Positions 46,147 through 57,112 of a DNA stretch of 64,000 nt are shown here, in pieces; the stretch's first letter is position 1, and every line of letters begins with the position of its first letter. The position numbers were made by a program, and so were the translations under genes. Source of the stretch: Buddleja alternifolia (Eukaryota > Streptophyta > Magnoliopsida > Lamiales > Scrophulariaceae). The notes under the pieces were generated by a model that was given only the letters and a program-made list of their open reading frames with translations, was not told where the DNA came from and made no database searches. The stretch spans positions 22,826,104-22,890,103 of the forward strand of contig CM033402.1 of assembly GCA_019426215.1 (NCBI GenBank), read 5' to 3'.

Positions 46147-47428
46147 AAACTAGAAATAGTTTAAATCTCAAACTTGAGTAACATAAATTTAAGACAAGTT
46201 TTTGCTATCTGACTTCATGTTATACGATTTCTTTGTCATGTGTACATGAGCTTTCTAAGTTCATATAGCTTATGTTCATTTTGATATCTTGTTATTTTGA
46301 AAGATTATCATTTATAGATCATATCATCCCTCGAAATAATCAGTGTCAATTTTTTCATGTTTATTCGTTCGATTACAAAGTCTACAACATCCACTTTTAT
46401 TATTGGATATTCAGTGAGTCCTCGTGTTTCTTAGCTTTATTCCCTCAATAAAAGGAGTTAAGTGTTGTCTGGACAGAAGTCTCTAGCTAATACGAGACAA
46501 TACATGTAATAGAGAGATGAAACTCAGTTGATATTTAAAGTATTTCAATAATTTTATTAGATTATAATTCTTATTGTATTCGAACATGCATGATTCTTTT
46601 ATTTTGTTTCACTTGGTTCCTAGGTACATAGATACTTATCCTACTCTAGTCTCATGTTACAGATTCCTGCCTCTTAACCTACCTTACTTGGTCATTTCGA
46701 CCAATTTTTTAAAATGAGCGTAACAGGCCTGTCGAGAGAAATTTTATGGCACACCAGGGTGTTATTTTAAGGTGGACTTGGCGTTTATCTCTTTCAAAGT
46801 GTGTGTATGAAAGAGATATAAACACTATTACTCTTAGTGCAACATAATATTATCCCATGCCCCGCCCAACAGTAGAATGGCTAAAGGAAGTTCATATCCC
46901 ATTTTTCTTAAGAGATGAGATGGTCCACAACTTGATAGCAATGATACATACGAAACAACTCTCATAAGTTCCACTATGCTCACATACTTGTGATTCGGGA
47001 TGTTGAACCTTGAAAGTCCTAAGAATCACTTCAAAGCCAGAGTACCTATAGCTCCCAGAGATCACTATAGTCCCCAAGTCCTAAAAATCACATTTTGGAG
47101 GAAGCTTCAATAGACAATCCCCAATACATAAATAAATAAAAGTATCCACAATGTACATAATATGAAGGATCATTTGTATCAAAATTGATGCCATCACTTG
47201 TTAATAGTGTATGATGTCTACTACTATACAACAACTACTTATTCAACTCTCCACTCCCAAATAGTCCCAAATAGTCCCAAATAGGACATAAATACCCAAA
47301 ACAACATAATATGTATCAAAACACGATTATTGACACTTCTTATATTCAATACTAACATTAATATAAATATCTTTAAACATATGTCATCTAATTGAAACGC
47401 TGTTAATCTCAACCTTCTCAGACAATTC
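46147..47428. other. Unassigned AT-rich sequence
   Basis: No element end, sustained frame or repeat array recognised. A short direct repeat CCCAAATAGT (47256-47284) is visible. The part next to 47428 would be 3' UTR if the minus-strand exon at 47429-47690 is real. Confidence 0.35.
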
Positions 47429-47690
47429 TCAGGCTTCCTCATCTTTCCACGACTGTTTGGTCAACTTTGACTCAGTCTTCCAATTAATTTCTCCACCCTT
47501 AATAGTACCGTCATTCTCTTGCTCTGTTGGAATCTCCTCTTCACATGAATGCCACTCATCCTCTTCAAGATCTGCCGGGGTAGTTTCCTTTTCATGTTCA
47601 TCATATTCATTACCAGATTTACCTTTGCCCTTGAGTACCAAAGAAATGACATTTTCAGCTCCCTCAAAGGGCGTATGCGTCTTTACTATT
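47429..47690 (-). CDS. Possible host terminal exon, acidic/hydrophilic, cut by Ang-D
   Basis: Minus-strand open frame that reads IVKTHTPFEGAENVISLVLK, then KGKSGNEYDEHEKE, a Glu/Asp-rich segment with EEDEWHSCEEEIPTEQ, and stops after KQSWKDEEA at 47429. It does not resemble gag, pol or ORF3 of any element here and begins right at the presumed Ang-D LTR end. I cannot name the protein. It may be a host gene's last exon with Ang-D inserted in it, a captured gene fragment, or a chance frame. Confidence 0.35.
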
Positions 47691-49534
47691 GTGAATCATG
47701 TTTTCATGCGCAAAGGAAGCGAGAAAAATATATCCGAATACACAATTGGATCACTTTTGGCTTTTAATAATTTTTCCATGCATATTTCGAAAATAATATA
47801 TGTAGATGAATTCTAATTTCATCTTTTTACTAACATTTTGATTTGATGAAAGTTTTGATCTTCCGGGTAGCAGAAATTCCAAACCTCTGCCTCTAGATAT
47901 CACGCCGGAACGAGCTTCGAAGAAAAATCCACCACCCCAGGACCACTATGGCCGATGGCTTCTATTGGGGGGAGGAGGAGATCTTTCTCGTCTTCTATCT
48001 TTGTGGTCAAGTCTAATGTGATAGTTAAGTTTTGACTGAAGCAGTGTTAGGTATTTATAAGGAGTCATGGGTCCAGAATTAACTACTTGAGCCCATCCAA
48101 CTCCTCAAAATCCGACACGCTCCACCTTATTATTATTGGGCTAAGTCAACTTTCAACTTAGTCCAATTATTAATTAGGTCCAATATATTTTAATCCAATT
48201 AAAATATAACATTAATTAATAATCTTCTAAATTAAATAATCTAATTATTTAATAAAAGGGTGAGTATGATAAATAATTCTATTTATTATTATAATTAATT
48301 TATTTCCATTAATCTAATTAATCAAAATAAATTAATGCGTTCATAATGAATATATATAACTATTTATTATTAATTTATTTGCATTAGCACCCCTCGTCCC
48401 CTCTGTACACGAAACAGATGCGCTGCGCTACCCAGCGCGTAACCTTGTCTCCCCTACTCTTCTTCTGGTTGTGCCATTACCAATCACGGCCCCGGTCCGG
48501 CTGCCCCTGACCTAAGAAGAACGATTATCTGGATCAAATAAATTAATTTTCTCATCAAATAGCAAATTACCTAATTTATATATATACATATATGACAATG
48601 AAAGAATTTTCTTCGCTCAATTCCATTTAAGAGCGACTCTATAGGTGTGTTTCAATTGGCATTGGGAGGAAACCAATGATATGAGTATCACTAAGCCAGT
48701 CACATGGACTCACATGGAGACCCAATTGAAATGAATAGATCAATACGAACCTTTAGGTCACAGATACCACCTGAGTATAAGCCCTTCACTGTAACATACA
48801 GATCGAGTGAGAGTCATGGAATATGTCAAACTCACAGGACTCGATGATGTGCTTTAGGGAATTGTAGTAAGATGAAATTACTGAACTACCCTTATGTACG
48901 ATTCATAATTTAGTTCTCCTGCTTTGGCCAAAGAATTATAATTTCATTTACCTACGATCGCACAGGATGTTAACTCGTTACTACCCGAGACAGTGAATCC
49001 CCTATTGGCAATCACAGAACAATTATCACTGCTCCTTCTGAACTGCACTTCGAAGTTGATCCCACCAAAGGGTGAAATAGATCTAACTACTCTAATAACT
49101 CATTCAGTGTCACAAGTTCAACCTTCATGAATCCTCAGGTCTAAGGCTCATGCACACTACTGAGACCAGTAATTCAATCATTGATGATCCAAGAGTAATT
49201 ACCATGTGATTGAATTACATCGAGCCTTTTCGAATATATCAATTTCATTGACATATCTATGACCAAGCTCCCACCATCCAAAGTGACCGATTGACACTTC
49301 TTGTCAAAACTTGCGTCATAAAGTCTGATCTTAATGCCCAATTAAGACTCGTTAACTTGCAAACTCTAGGTTAAGTAAACAAGAAACCAATACTTCTAGT
49401 GTGCATTTCCTTAAACCATCAAGATTGATATGAACAAAACTATGCCTTTATTAAAGAATTAGAGTTTGTACAACATAAATATAAATGCTCTAATAATCTA
49501 ATTCCTCTATGGCATGGAGGGCATAATCCTAACA
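47691..49534 (-). repeat. Ang-D 3' LTR
   Basis: On the minus strand it starts TGTTAGGATTATGCCCTCC at 49534. The far end is taken as CATGATTCACA at 47691, by likeness to LTR ends of this kind; 47700 is an alternative. The block near 49000-49090 is shared with the Ang-E and C LTRs. Confidence 0.65.
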
Positions 49535-52500
49535 ATCTCTCACTTTCACTAAATGCCAATCGCTATGGTATCTAATGCCCATCTTCTTAAGATATCGTTC
49601 TAGCACCGCTTGTGATAGTTGCTTGGTCAGTGGGTCAGCAATGGTATTTACTGAATCCATTCTTTGCACGGTCATGTCACCTCTTCCAACGATCTCTCTA
49701 ATGATGTGATATCTGCTCTCAATGTGTTCGAATTTATTGTGAGACTTGGGTTCCTTAAGATGCGCAATGGCTCAATTATTATCACAGAGTAGTGGCAAGG
49801 GGGGCTCCATGCTAGGAGCCACTTTAAGTTCAGCTACAAACTTCTTTATCCAAATAGCCTCTTTGAGGCGGCCACGTACTCAAGCTCGGTGGTTGAGACA
49901 GCTGTCATGATTTGCTTGGAATTTTTCCAAGTCACTGCTCCACCGTTTATAGAGAATACAAACCCTGACATGGACTTAAGGTCATCTACATCAGACTAGA
50001 AGTCAGAGTTAGTATAACCTTCTACCTTTAGTTTCCCATCTCCATATGTCAAACACATATCCATAGTTCTTCTCAAGTACTTAAGGATACACTTCATAGG
50101 AATCCAATGTTTTTTTCCTGGGTTAGCTTGAAACCTACTTACCATACTAACAACGTGGGCAATGTCTGGTCTAGTGCATAACATAGCGTACATAAGACTT
50201 CCTACTGCTGATGCATAGGGGACACCACTCCTTCTCTTACGATCATCCACTTTGAGGACTCATCGATTTAGAGAGATGAAGTCCTTGTCTTATGGGCAAG
50301 TTGCTCCTCTTAGAATCTTCCATTCGAAATCTTTACAGAAACTTTTCCAAAGAGAGGGCTTGGGAGAGACCCATTTTCTTATTCGCTCTATCCTTGAAGA
50401 TGCGGATTCCAAGGATATAGGTCCTTTCTCCTAAGTCTTTCATGCAGAACGTGCTTGAGTGCCACATTTTGACCGAAGTCAACAGGCCTATATCATTACC
50501 TATTGGTAGAATGTCGTCTACATACAGGACCAAAAATGATATTTGACTCCCAATGGATTTCTTGTAAACACATGGTTCATATTCGTTCATGATAAAGCCA
50601 TAGTTCCGAAGTTCTTCATCAAAATGAAGATTCCAGCTCTGCGAGGCTTGTTTAAGTCCATAAATTGATCTATTCAATTTATGCACCTTATGGGAATCTT
50701 CATTGGACACAAAACCTTTGAGTTGTTCTATATAAATCTCCTCCTCGAGGTATCCATTCAAGAACACGGTCTTCACGTCCATCGGTCAGATTTCATAGTC
50801 TAGGTGTGTGGCTATTACAAGTAGAATTCTGATGGATTTGACCATGGCAGCGGGAGAGAAGGTTTCCTGATAGTCAATACCCTCTTTTTGACTATAACCT
50901 TTCGCCATAAGCCTAACTTTAAAGGTATCAACCTTGCCGTTCGGACCAATCTTTCTCTTGTTGATCCACTTGCATCCTATTGGTGCAATGCCCCTAGGGC
51001 AATCCACTAGAGTCTAGACTTGGTTCAAGTACATCGAATTCATCTATGTCTTTATAGCCTCAAGCTATTTCGCAGAATCTATATCCTCCATCGGATGGTC
51101 AAAAGTAGAGGGATATACATTATGCTCTCTCTGTAGTAGATAACCATATCACTCAGGCAGCTGAGATCCTCTACTCGATCTACGTGATGGTGATTGCATT
51201 TGGTTAGGTTCATTTTGATTCTCTTGAACAGTGGTCTCTAAAGGGATTTTGTTTTGTTCATCCTGAACAATCTTTCTTCCTGCACCATCTTCTCGAACGA
51301 ACTCATCTTCTAGAAAGTATGATGTAGGGCCACAATGACTCTTTGATCATCGTGCAGTTAGAAGAGGTATCCCATAGAATCCTCCGGGAAGACAACAAAT
51401 TGACCCTAATGTGGTTAAGACTAGGCATCTTTCCACTCCATTCTAATAAGCAATTTTTGGAACAGACATAGATGGACACCTGTTCAAGATGTGTGTTGCT
51501 ATGAGCAATACGTGGCCCCACAATGATATGGGAAGATCCGTGTAGTTGAGCATCGATTGAACCATATCCAAACATGTTCTATTTCATCATTTCGATACCC
51601 CATTAAATTGTGGAGTTGCAAGAGCAGTTTTTCCAATACAATTCCATGTTCAATTAAGAACTCACCAAATTCAACACTCATATATTCTCCACCTCGATCA
51701 TATCTTAGTGTTTTGATGCGTTTTCCAGTTTGGTTTTCAACCACGGCCTTGAATTCTTTGAACCATTCAATAGATTCAAACTTATGCTTCATTTGGTATA
51801 CTAGACCATATCTAGAATGGTCGTCAGTAAATGTAATGAAGTATTGAAAACCTCCACGAGCCATTTTCCTAAAAAGCCTCACAAATGTCAGTATGTACTA
51901 AACCAAGGTCTTTATTGGCTCATTCAAAATGCCCTGTGAAGGGTGACCCAGTCATTTTGCCTTTGAGACAAGACTCGCAAGTGGGGATTGGATCTAACCC
52001 AAATGTGCTTATTAGCCCATTTTCTTAAGTTTACGAATCTCGTATTTTCCCGCATGACCTAGTCTCAAGTGCCAGATGAGTCTTTGGTTTGTCCCAGACA
52101 CACCTCATTTCTAGGTGATTGTATTCACAATATATCTATTTTGGACATTCAAATAATATAAACCATTTACTAAAGATGCAAAGCCCACAAAATTATTTCT
52201 AAAATAAATATTACAAACATTGTTCAAAAATCAGAAATCGTATCTAAGTCTAACTAATATGAGAATAAAACAAATGTTTTTAAGCCCTTTGGGCAAAATA
52301 AGGTAATCATCCAAAACTAGTAAATGTCCAGTAGATAAAAATAAAAAAAATGAATGCTGTATGAGTAGTTTCCACACTATGTCCGCTGCCTACATGGATG
52401 ATCACTTCTTGCTCCTTGAGCTTCCTACTTCTTTCCACATCCTATTTCAAAACACAGACATGAGCGCTAGCTCTTAAGTCTAGAATCCATGAAGTGGAGA

Positions 52501-52570
52501 ATACAGTCATATCTTCCAAAACATAAAGTATACTTTTAGCAGCTCTTGCCTTTCTCAAGGGACAGTCACG
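49535..52570 (-). pseudogene. Ang-D pol remnants
   Basis: From upstream to downstream: protease with WILDLRASAHVC, where DLRA replaces the catalytic DSGA (two transitions, near 52470). Integrase with YFITFTDDHSRYGLVYQMKH and LRYDRGGEYM (51880-51650). Reverse transcriptase with GCKWINKRKIGPNGKV, KGYSQKEGIDYQETFSP, MDVKTVFLNGYLEEEIY, IYGLKQASQSWN and LYVDDILPIGND (51007-50333). RNase H with TRPDIAHVVSMVSRFQANPG, GYTNSDF and a terminal ADPLTKQLSQAVLERYLKKM near 49600. Numerous stops and frameshifts; inactive. Confidence 0.82.
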
Positions 52571-54957
52571 CCTCTAGTGACCCTTCTCCTTGACGGAAAT
52601 ACAAGTGTTTGCTCTCTTGAGATTCTCATTATGCAACCTAGTGTCTTCACGTGCTTTCCTTTTAAGACGCCATTTATCATTAACATTTTTATTGGCTCCT
52701 CTTCATTCTCCTTGGGTCCTGCTTGCCCAACAACAGAAGCGATGTATGCACGTCTAGATTTCCTCTATTTCCTTTGACTTTGTGCAGTGATGAGTTTGTT
52801 CATTAGCCCAGATAGTGAACACTCAACATCGTTCAAGTCAAAATTCACAATGAATGGCTGAAGGAATCTGGAAGTGATTGAAGGATGAGGTCTGTTTGAA
52901 GATGGAAATGTTAGAAATTCTATACATGAAAACAGAGAATTGTAGCGGAAGATTCGAGGATTCCTACCGGCAGATCACAAAAATAGATCTAATGATTTTT
53001 TAATGGATTTCGCGAAAATTGGAACAAATAAAAATACCTTTTTGATTCGTTTACTGATTCTATAAAAAAATCAATCCTCCAAGGGCTCCTGTCTCTAAAG
53101 CTTCAAGTGAAACGAGCCTTCCAAAGCTCCCGAAATTCCTCCTTTTGTGTAGTGGACGGCTAGAGAGGAGAGAGTTCTTTTATTTTGTGTTGTGTAATTA
53201 GCTTGTTACTTGTCTTTGGGTTTGTTCCACTATTGGAGTCCTTTTAAACTCAATTAGCTTGGGGAACAAGTTGGAGGCTACTCCAAACCCTAAGTGGCTG
53301 CCCCTCCTAGGGCTTCCTTGGACTGAGTGGGCTTTTAATTGGCTTGTCTAATTTCTAGCCTATCTGTATATATTTAATTTAAATCCAATTTAAATATAAT
53401 ATATACTTCTAGATATTTCCTTTTAATTAATATACTAATTAATTAATTTAATCTAATTAAATCGATCAGTCCATTTAATTCTTTCAAAAAGATTTACATA
53501 AAAAGATACATCCCGTTCGTTTCTTATAGCGCGACTCTTTAGGTTCGTCTCAATTGGCAAAGGGAGAAATTACCTAAGGATGTGAGTGTCACCTAGCTAG
53601 TCCCGTGGACTCACATCGTAACCTAATTGAGTACGAAATAAATGAATCATTTTACGAACCACTTGATCATAAATGCCATATGAGTATAAGCCCTTCACTG
53701 ATGTATCCCGATCAAGTGAGAGCTTACTAAACTTGATACTGTGCATTAGATTATAGCATAATGAAATTACTAAACTACCCTCAGTGTCCCACATAAGTTA
53801 GTTTTTATGCTTTGGCCAAAGACTTTATAATTGCATTAGCTTATAATCGCACAGGATACTTACTAATTTACTATCGAGACAGTGAATCCCATCTTGGCGA
53901 TCACTGATCAACTGCTACTTGTCTCATTGATATCGCACTTCGAGGTCGACCCCACTGACGGGTGATATGGGCCTAACTACTCTGGTAACAGATCCAATAA
54001 TACAAGCACATTGATTATGAACCCTCAAGTCTAAGGCTCACGCATACTATTACGATCAGTAATCCAATCATTGACAGTCACTAAATAAATACCCATGTGA
54101 TCGGATTACTACGAGCCGTGTTCGAATAATTCAATTCCATTGACATATCTATGATACTTGCTCCCACTATCCCCATAGTGTTAGACTGGCACTCATCGTC
54201 AGAGCATGTGTCATATAAGTCGAATCTTAATGCCCAATTAAGAGTCTTGGACTTGCGAACCCTTTTAAGTGATAAGGTGTAAGACTCTTCCCATGCCACA
54301 TCTTTATTTCATAAAGGGCAAAGAGTCAAAACCTTTATTCACATGGACTATATGTTTAATACTTATTTAGATGCCATAAAGATTTATATGAACAAAATAC
54401 AGATGCCCTTATTACTATCATTTAAATAGTTTGTACAACATAATAAGATACCCTAATCTAACTATTTGTCCTCATTGGCATCTAGGGCATATACCTAACA
54501 GGAAATCCATGTGAAAATCAAGAGACTGTAACTTCTCTATTATGGAGATCATCTTCAATACGTGGTCAGCCATGTTTTCATCTTCTTCCATCTTTGCCCT
54601 GAAGAGATCTCTCGATAAGTAATATCGAACAGTCCTATTGGACTCGCCAAACAGCTCTTTTAGATGGAGCAGTATGTCCCTTGCATTTTCCATTCCTTCA
54701 TGGGAGTGCTGAAGATCATAACACATCAAGCTGAGCATCAATCCTCTAGCTCGTTCATTATCAGTGACCTAATCTCTGTAAAAGGAATGCACAATCTCGT
54801 CCTCATCCACCAAGGGAATCATGGGACGTTTTATGTCGAAGACATAATCGATTGACTCATAACCAAAAACTATCCTCAAGTTTGTAAGCCAGTCGATGAA
54901 GTTGGGTCTAGTGAGAACGTTTTTCTCAAGCAATCCAATTATCGGGTTGTTAACCAT
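52571..54957 (-). pseudogene. Ang-D gag, split by solo LTR C2
   Basis: Starts at ATG 54957 with NNPIIGLLEKNVLTRPNFID and WLTNLRIVFGYESIDYVFD, and continues with ENARDILLHLKELFGESNRT and DHVLKMISIIEKLQSLDFHM up to 54501. After C2 it resumes at 52903 with LQTDLILQSLPDSF, then after a 1-nt frameshift QPFIVNFDLNDVECSLSGLM. A decayed zinc knuckle follows near 52570. The same order and motifs are seen in Ang-G gag. Confidence 0.82.
52909..54500 (-). mobile_element. C2: Angela-like solo LTR in Ang-D gag
   Basis: 1,592 bp, reading TGTTAGGTATATGCCCTAG at 54500 on the minus strand to AATTTCTAACA at 52909. Perfect target duplication GGAAA at 52904-52908 and 54501-54505. Closely similar along its length to C1 once K is removed from C1. 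No internal domain, so it is an LTR-LTR recombination product. The minus-strand frames inside it are not genes. Confidence 0.92.
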
Positions 54958-56220
54958 TTTGAGAGAGAATATAAAATAACTGCAGAGAATAAAGATGATT
55001 CAATTAGGTTTTTGTGTTGTACACCAAATAAAATTAGAAAGGACTTTGAATTTTCACTTGGCTCCCACTACATTTTTCGGATCATTACACTCGCACTGCA
55101 TTATTTGGAAATCTCATTGGAAAGACGTAGTAGTGAGTTATTGAGTTCTTTAATAAAGTCAGTGTGTTTCAACCCTTTAACGATAAATGGCTCACTAATT
55201 TTATTAAAGTGGCAATCTAAGCCAGCGTCGTCCAACATGCGATTCAATCATTAATTTGGCTCATAGATCACGTGACCACAACTCTTTAACGACATGAAGG
55301 TTGTGATCTATCTGAACTTGGGCCCATCAACTTCCAATCAATATAACAATTGAATTCCACCTTGCAATCCTCTGTCAATATATGGGGTGAAATTTGTTTC
55401 AATTGATGGCATCTAATGCACTTAGAGATTTTAAATAACTGTCCCAATTCATAACCCCACTTACTGGAAAGAAATTATGAATATTGACATTAATTCAATT
55501 TCTCCTAAGTTTGATGGAGAGCCGGGACATCCAATTCCCTTTTAATCTAAATTCAGTTTTTTGATCTAATGGGAGAATTTGAGATTAAATTGATCTCACT
55601 TTGTACATTATCCATTTATAGCGCGCATACATGGATTATAAAATACAAAACGCCTAGCAATTCTATCATGCATGCTTTCCATGGACTTATCTAGATTGAG
55701 TCAAGCCAATGGCTCAATCGAGGGTTATGGGACCTATTATGTCTAACTTGAAGGTCTTCTAGCTCCAAACAGATCTTCTTCCAAAAAGTTCCTATTCCAA
55801 AAAGCATCCTATACATTTTTGTATAAAAAGTAAAATACAAACGGGGGATTTCAAAAGATCTGATACAACCCAGAAAACAAAACCCATAAAGGAAACTAGT
55901 CCATGGAAGGAATCCACCAGTATCATACATCAAAAGAGTAAAAGATGGCTAATACATTGGAGTTCTTTCAAAAAGAATTAAATTAAAATCCAATTTTAAT
56001 TAAGTGTGGTTTGAAAATAATTGAATTAATTTAAATTCAATTTATAAATTAATTCAACTCCAATCCTATTTGATAATAAATCCAATTTATTTTCAATGAA
56101 TCAATTTTCAATAGATTCGACAAAGAATTTAATTCAAAATAAATTTCTTTGTTTAAGGACTAACTTTTAATTTTAAATCTAATTTAAAATAAGCTTAAAA
56201 CTAGTTTTTGATATTCTATG
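54958..56220 (-). other. Ang-D 5' leader with conserved hairpins
   Basis: Non-coding leader. An inverted repeat (ATTGAG / CTCAAT, 55695-55718) matches the Ang-E hairpin at 7783-7806. Three stem-loops at 55337-55407, 55263-55311 and 55148-55209 correspond one to one with the three in Ang-E. CTCCCAC (55062-55068) is GTGGGAG on the element strand, 105 nt before gag. The distal 250 bp are AT-rich, as in Ang-E. Confidence 0.75.
55148..55407 (-). ncRNA. Three-stem-loop cis-acting RNA array in the Ang-D leader
   Basis: Read 5' to 3' on the minus strand. Stem-loop 1: ATCAAT (55407-55402) with ATTGAT (55342-55337), inner AAATTTCACC / GGTGGAATT. Stem-loop 2: ATAGATCAC (55311-55303) with GTGATCTAT (55271-55263), perfect 9 bp. 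Stem-loop 3: CTTTAATAAA (55209-55200) with TTTATTAAAG (55157-55148), perfect 10 bp, tip ATC-GTTAAAG-GGT. Stem-loops 2 and 3 share CGTTAAAG(A/G)GTTG in the loop. The array ends 191 nt before the gag ATG. Confidence 0.6.
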
Positions 56221-57112
56221 TAATCGAAGACGGAGCAAGGAGATGGAGCCAAGACTTGAAGACTTGTATGTTGAGACGATACCATTGTAATAGTCTAGGT
56301 TGTTTTTACTTTCTAGAATGTCCAAACCCACTTTGGCTCGAGTGGGTAAACTAGGTTAGGGCTCGAGATGGTTCACCCTCAATTTTACCGCTTTGTGGAT
56401 GTTTTATTTATCTATCTATGATGGTTATGTAATGTAATGCATGCATAGGATAGATAATTAAAACAAGATAATTAGATCTGATGAGACCCCCTAACAAGCA
56501 TGTTATAATTCCCTCCTGAGAAAAAATATTAGGCTTATGTGATAGTAAGAATGAAATTCTATTATCATGCCTTCCATCATAAGTATTCACCATGTGAAAC
56601 GCTGCTAAAGGTTCAATCCTTTTGCTCAGAAAATGGGGTGGATTGGATCCAAGGTAGGCTGTGAGTGTTTACTAAGCACTACAGTGCCCCGTGGAAATCG
56701 GTTGGTTTCATTGCTTTGCTCAGAAAATGGGGGCAATGAAATTGATGGTTATACATGGGATATTTGATGGGTCGAGCTTAACATCGTTCCTCATGTATTA
56801 GCTCAAAAAATGGGGCACATGTGGGAGATGAGGAAAAACCATCTTGAGAACTATCTAGAAGGATAGAAGGTCCGGTAAGGCTACTATTCAAAATCATCGT
56901 ATGTTAGCTCAGAAAATGGGGCATATGATGAAGTGAGAATAGATCTCAAGCCCACTAAAGAAACTAATGTTTCTTCGAATCATGTCAAGAGGGTGATATG
57001 ATTTGAGAAAAATAGTGGGAGACTTGTACAATTAAAGACCAAATTGTATAAGGACTTTATTTAGAAAATCCGTTATTGATTGTCTGTTATGCATTTTTGT
57101 AAATAAACGAAA
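56221..57112 (+). other. Ang-G 5' leader with conserved hairpins
   Basis: Carries an ACCCACT / AGTGGGT hairpin at 56326-56347, four stem-loops at 56610-56931, and GTGGGAG at 57015-57021, 92 nt before gag. The order and spacing match the leaders of Ang-D and Ang-E although the sequences differ. Confidence 0.75.
56610..56931 (+). ncRNA. Four-stem-loop cis-acting RNA array in the Ang-G leader
   Basis: Stem 1: 56610-56619 with 56640-56649 (10 bp, two G-U). Stem 2: TTTCATTGC 56706-56714 with GCAATGAAA 56733-56741 (9 bp, perfect). Stem 3: CATGT 56792-56796 with ACATG 56817-56821, extended outside one mismatch. Stem 4: TCATCGTATG 56894-56903 with CATATGATGA 56922-56931 (10 bp, one G-U). The four stems are unrelated, but each loop carries TTxG-CTC-AGAAAAT-GGG-G (one A/G change in stem 3). 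It ends 182 nt before the gag ATG. Likely a binding site for gag or for another copy of the RNA. Confidence 0.7.

Larger units (their letters stand above)
47691..56220 (-). mobile_element. Ang-D: Angela-like copia element interrupted by solo LTR C2
   Basis: Minus strand: leader with hairpins (to about 56220), gag (54957-52800, split by C2), protease, integrase, reverse transcriptase and RNase H (to 49535), polypurine-like AGTGAAAGTGAGAGAT, 3' LTR. The 5' LTR and primer site are missing; Ang-G leader sequence begins at about 56221. pol has many lesions, mostly of C-to-T type. The leader aligns with that of Ang-E. Confidence 0.85.

Noticed and set aside
47239..47442. 67-residue minus-strand frame as a gene
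   Set aside because: Downstream of the possible exon's stop, low-complexity hydrophobic translation, no support.
56610..56931. CRISPR-like array (repeated GCTCAGAAAATGGGG four times)
   Set aside because: Spacing is irregular (about 80-100 nt), the repeats are loops of inverted repeats, and the context is a plant retrotransposon leader.
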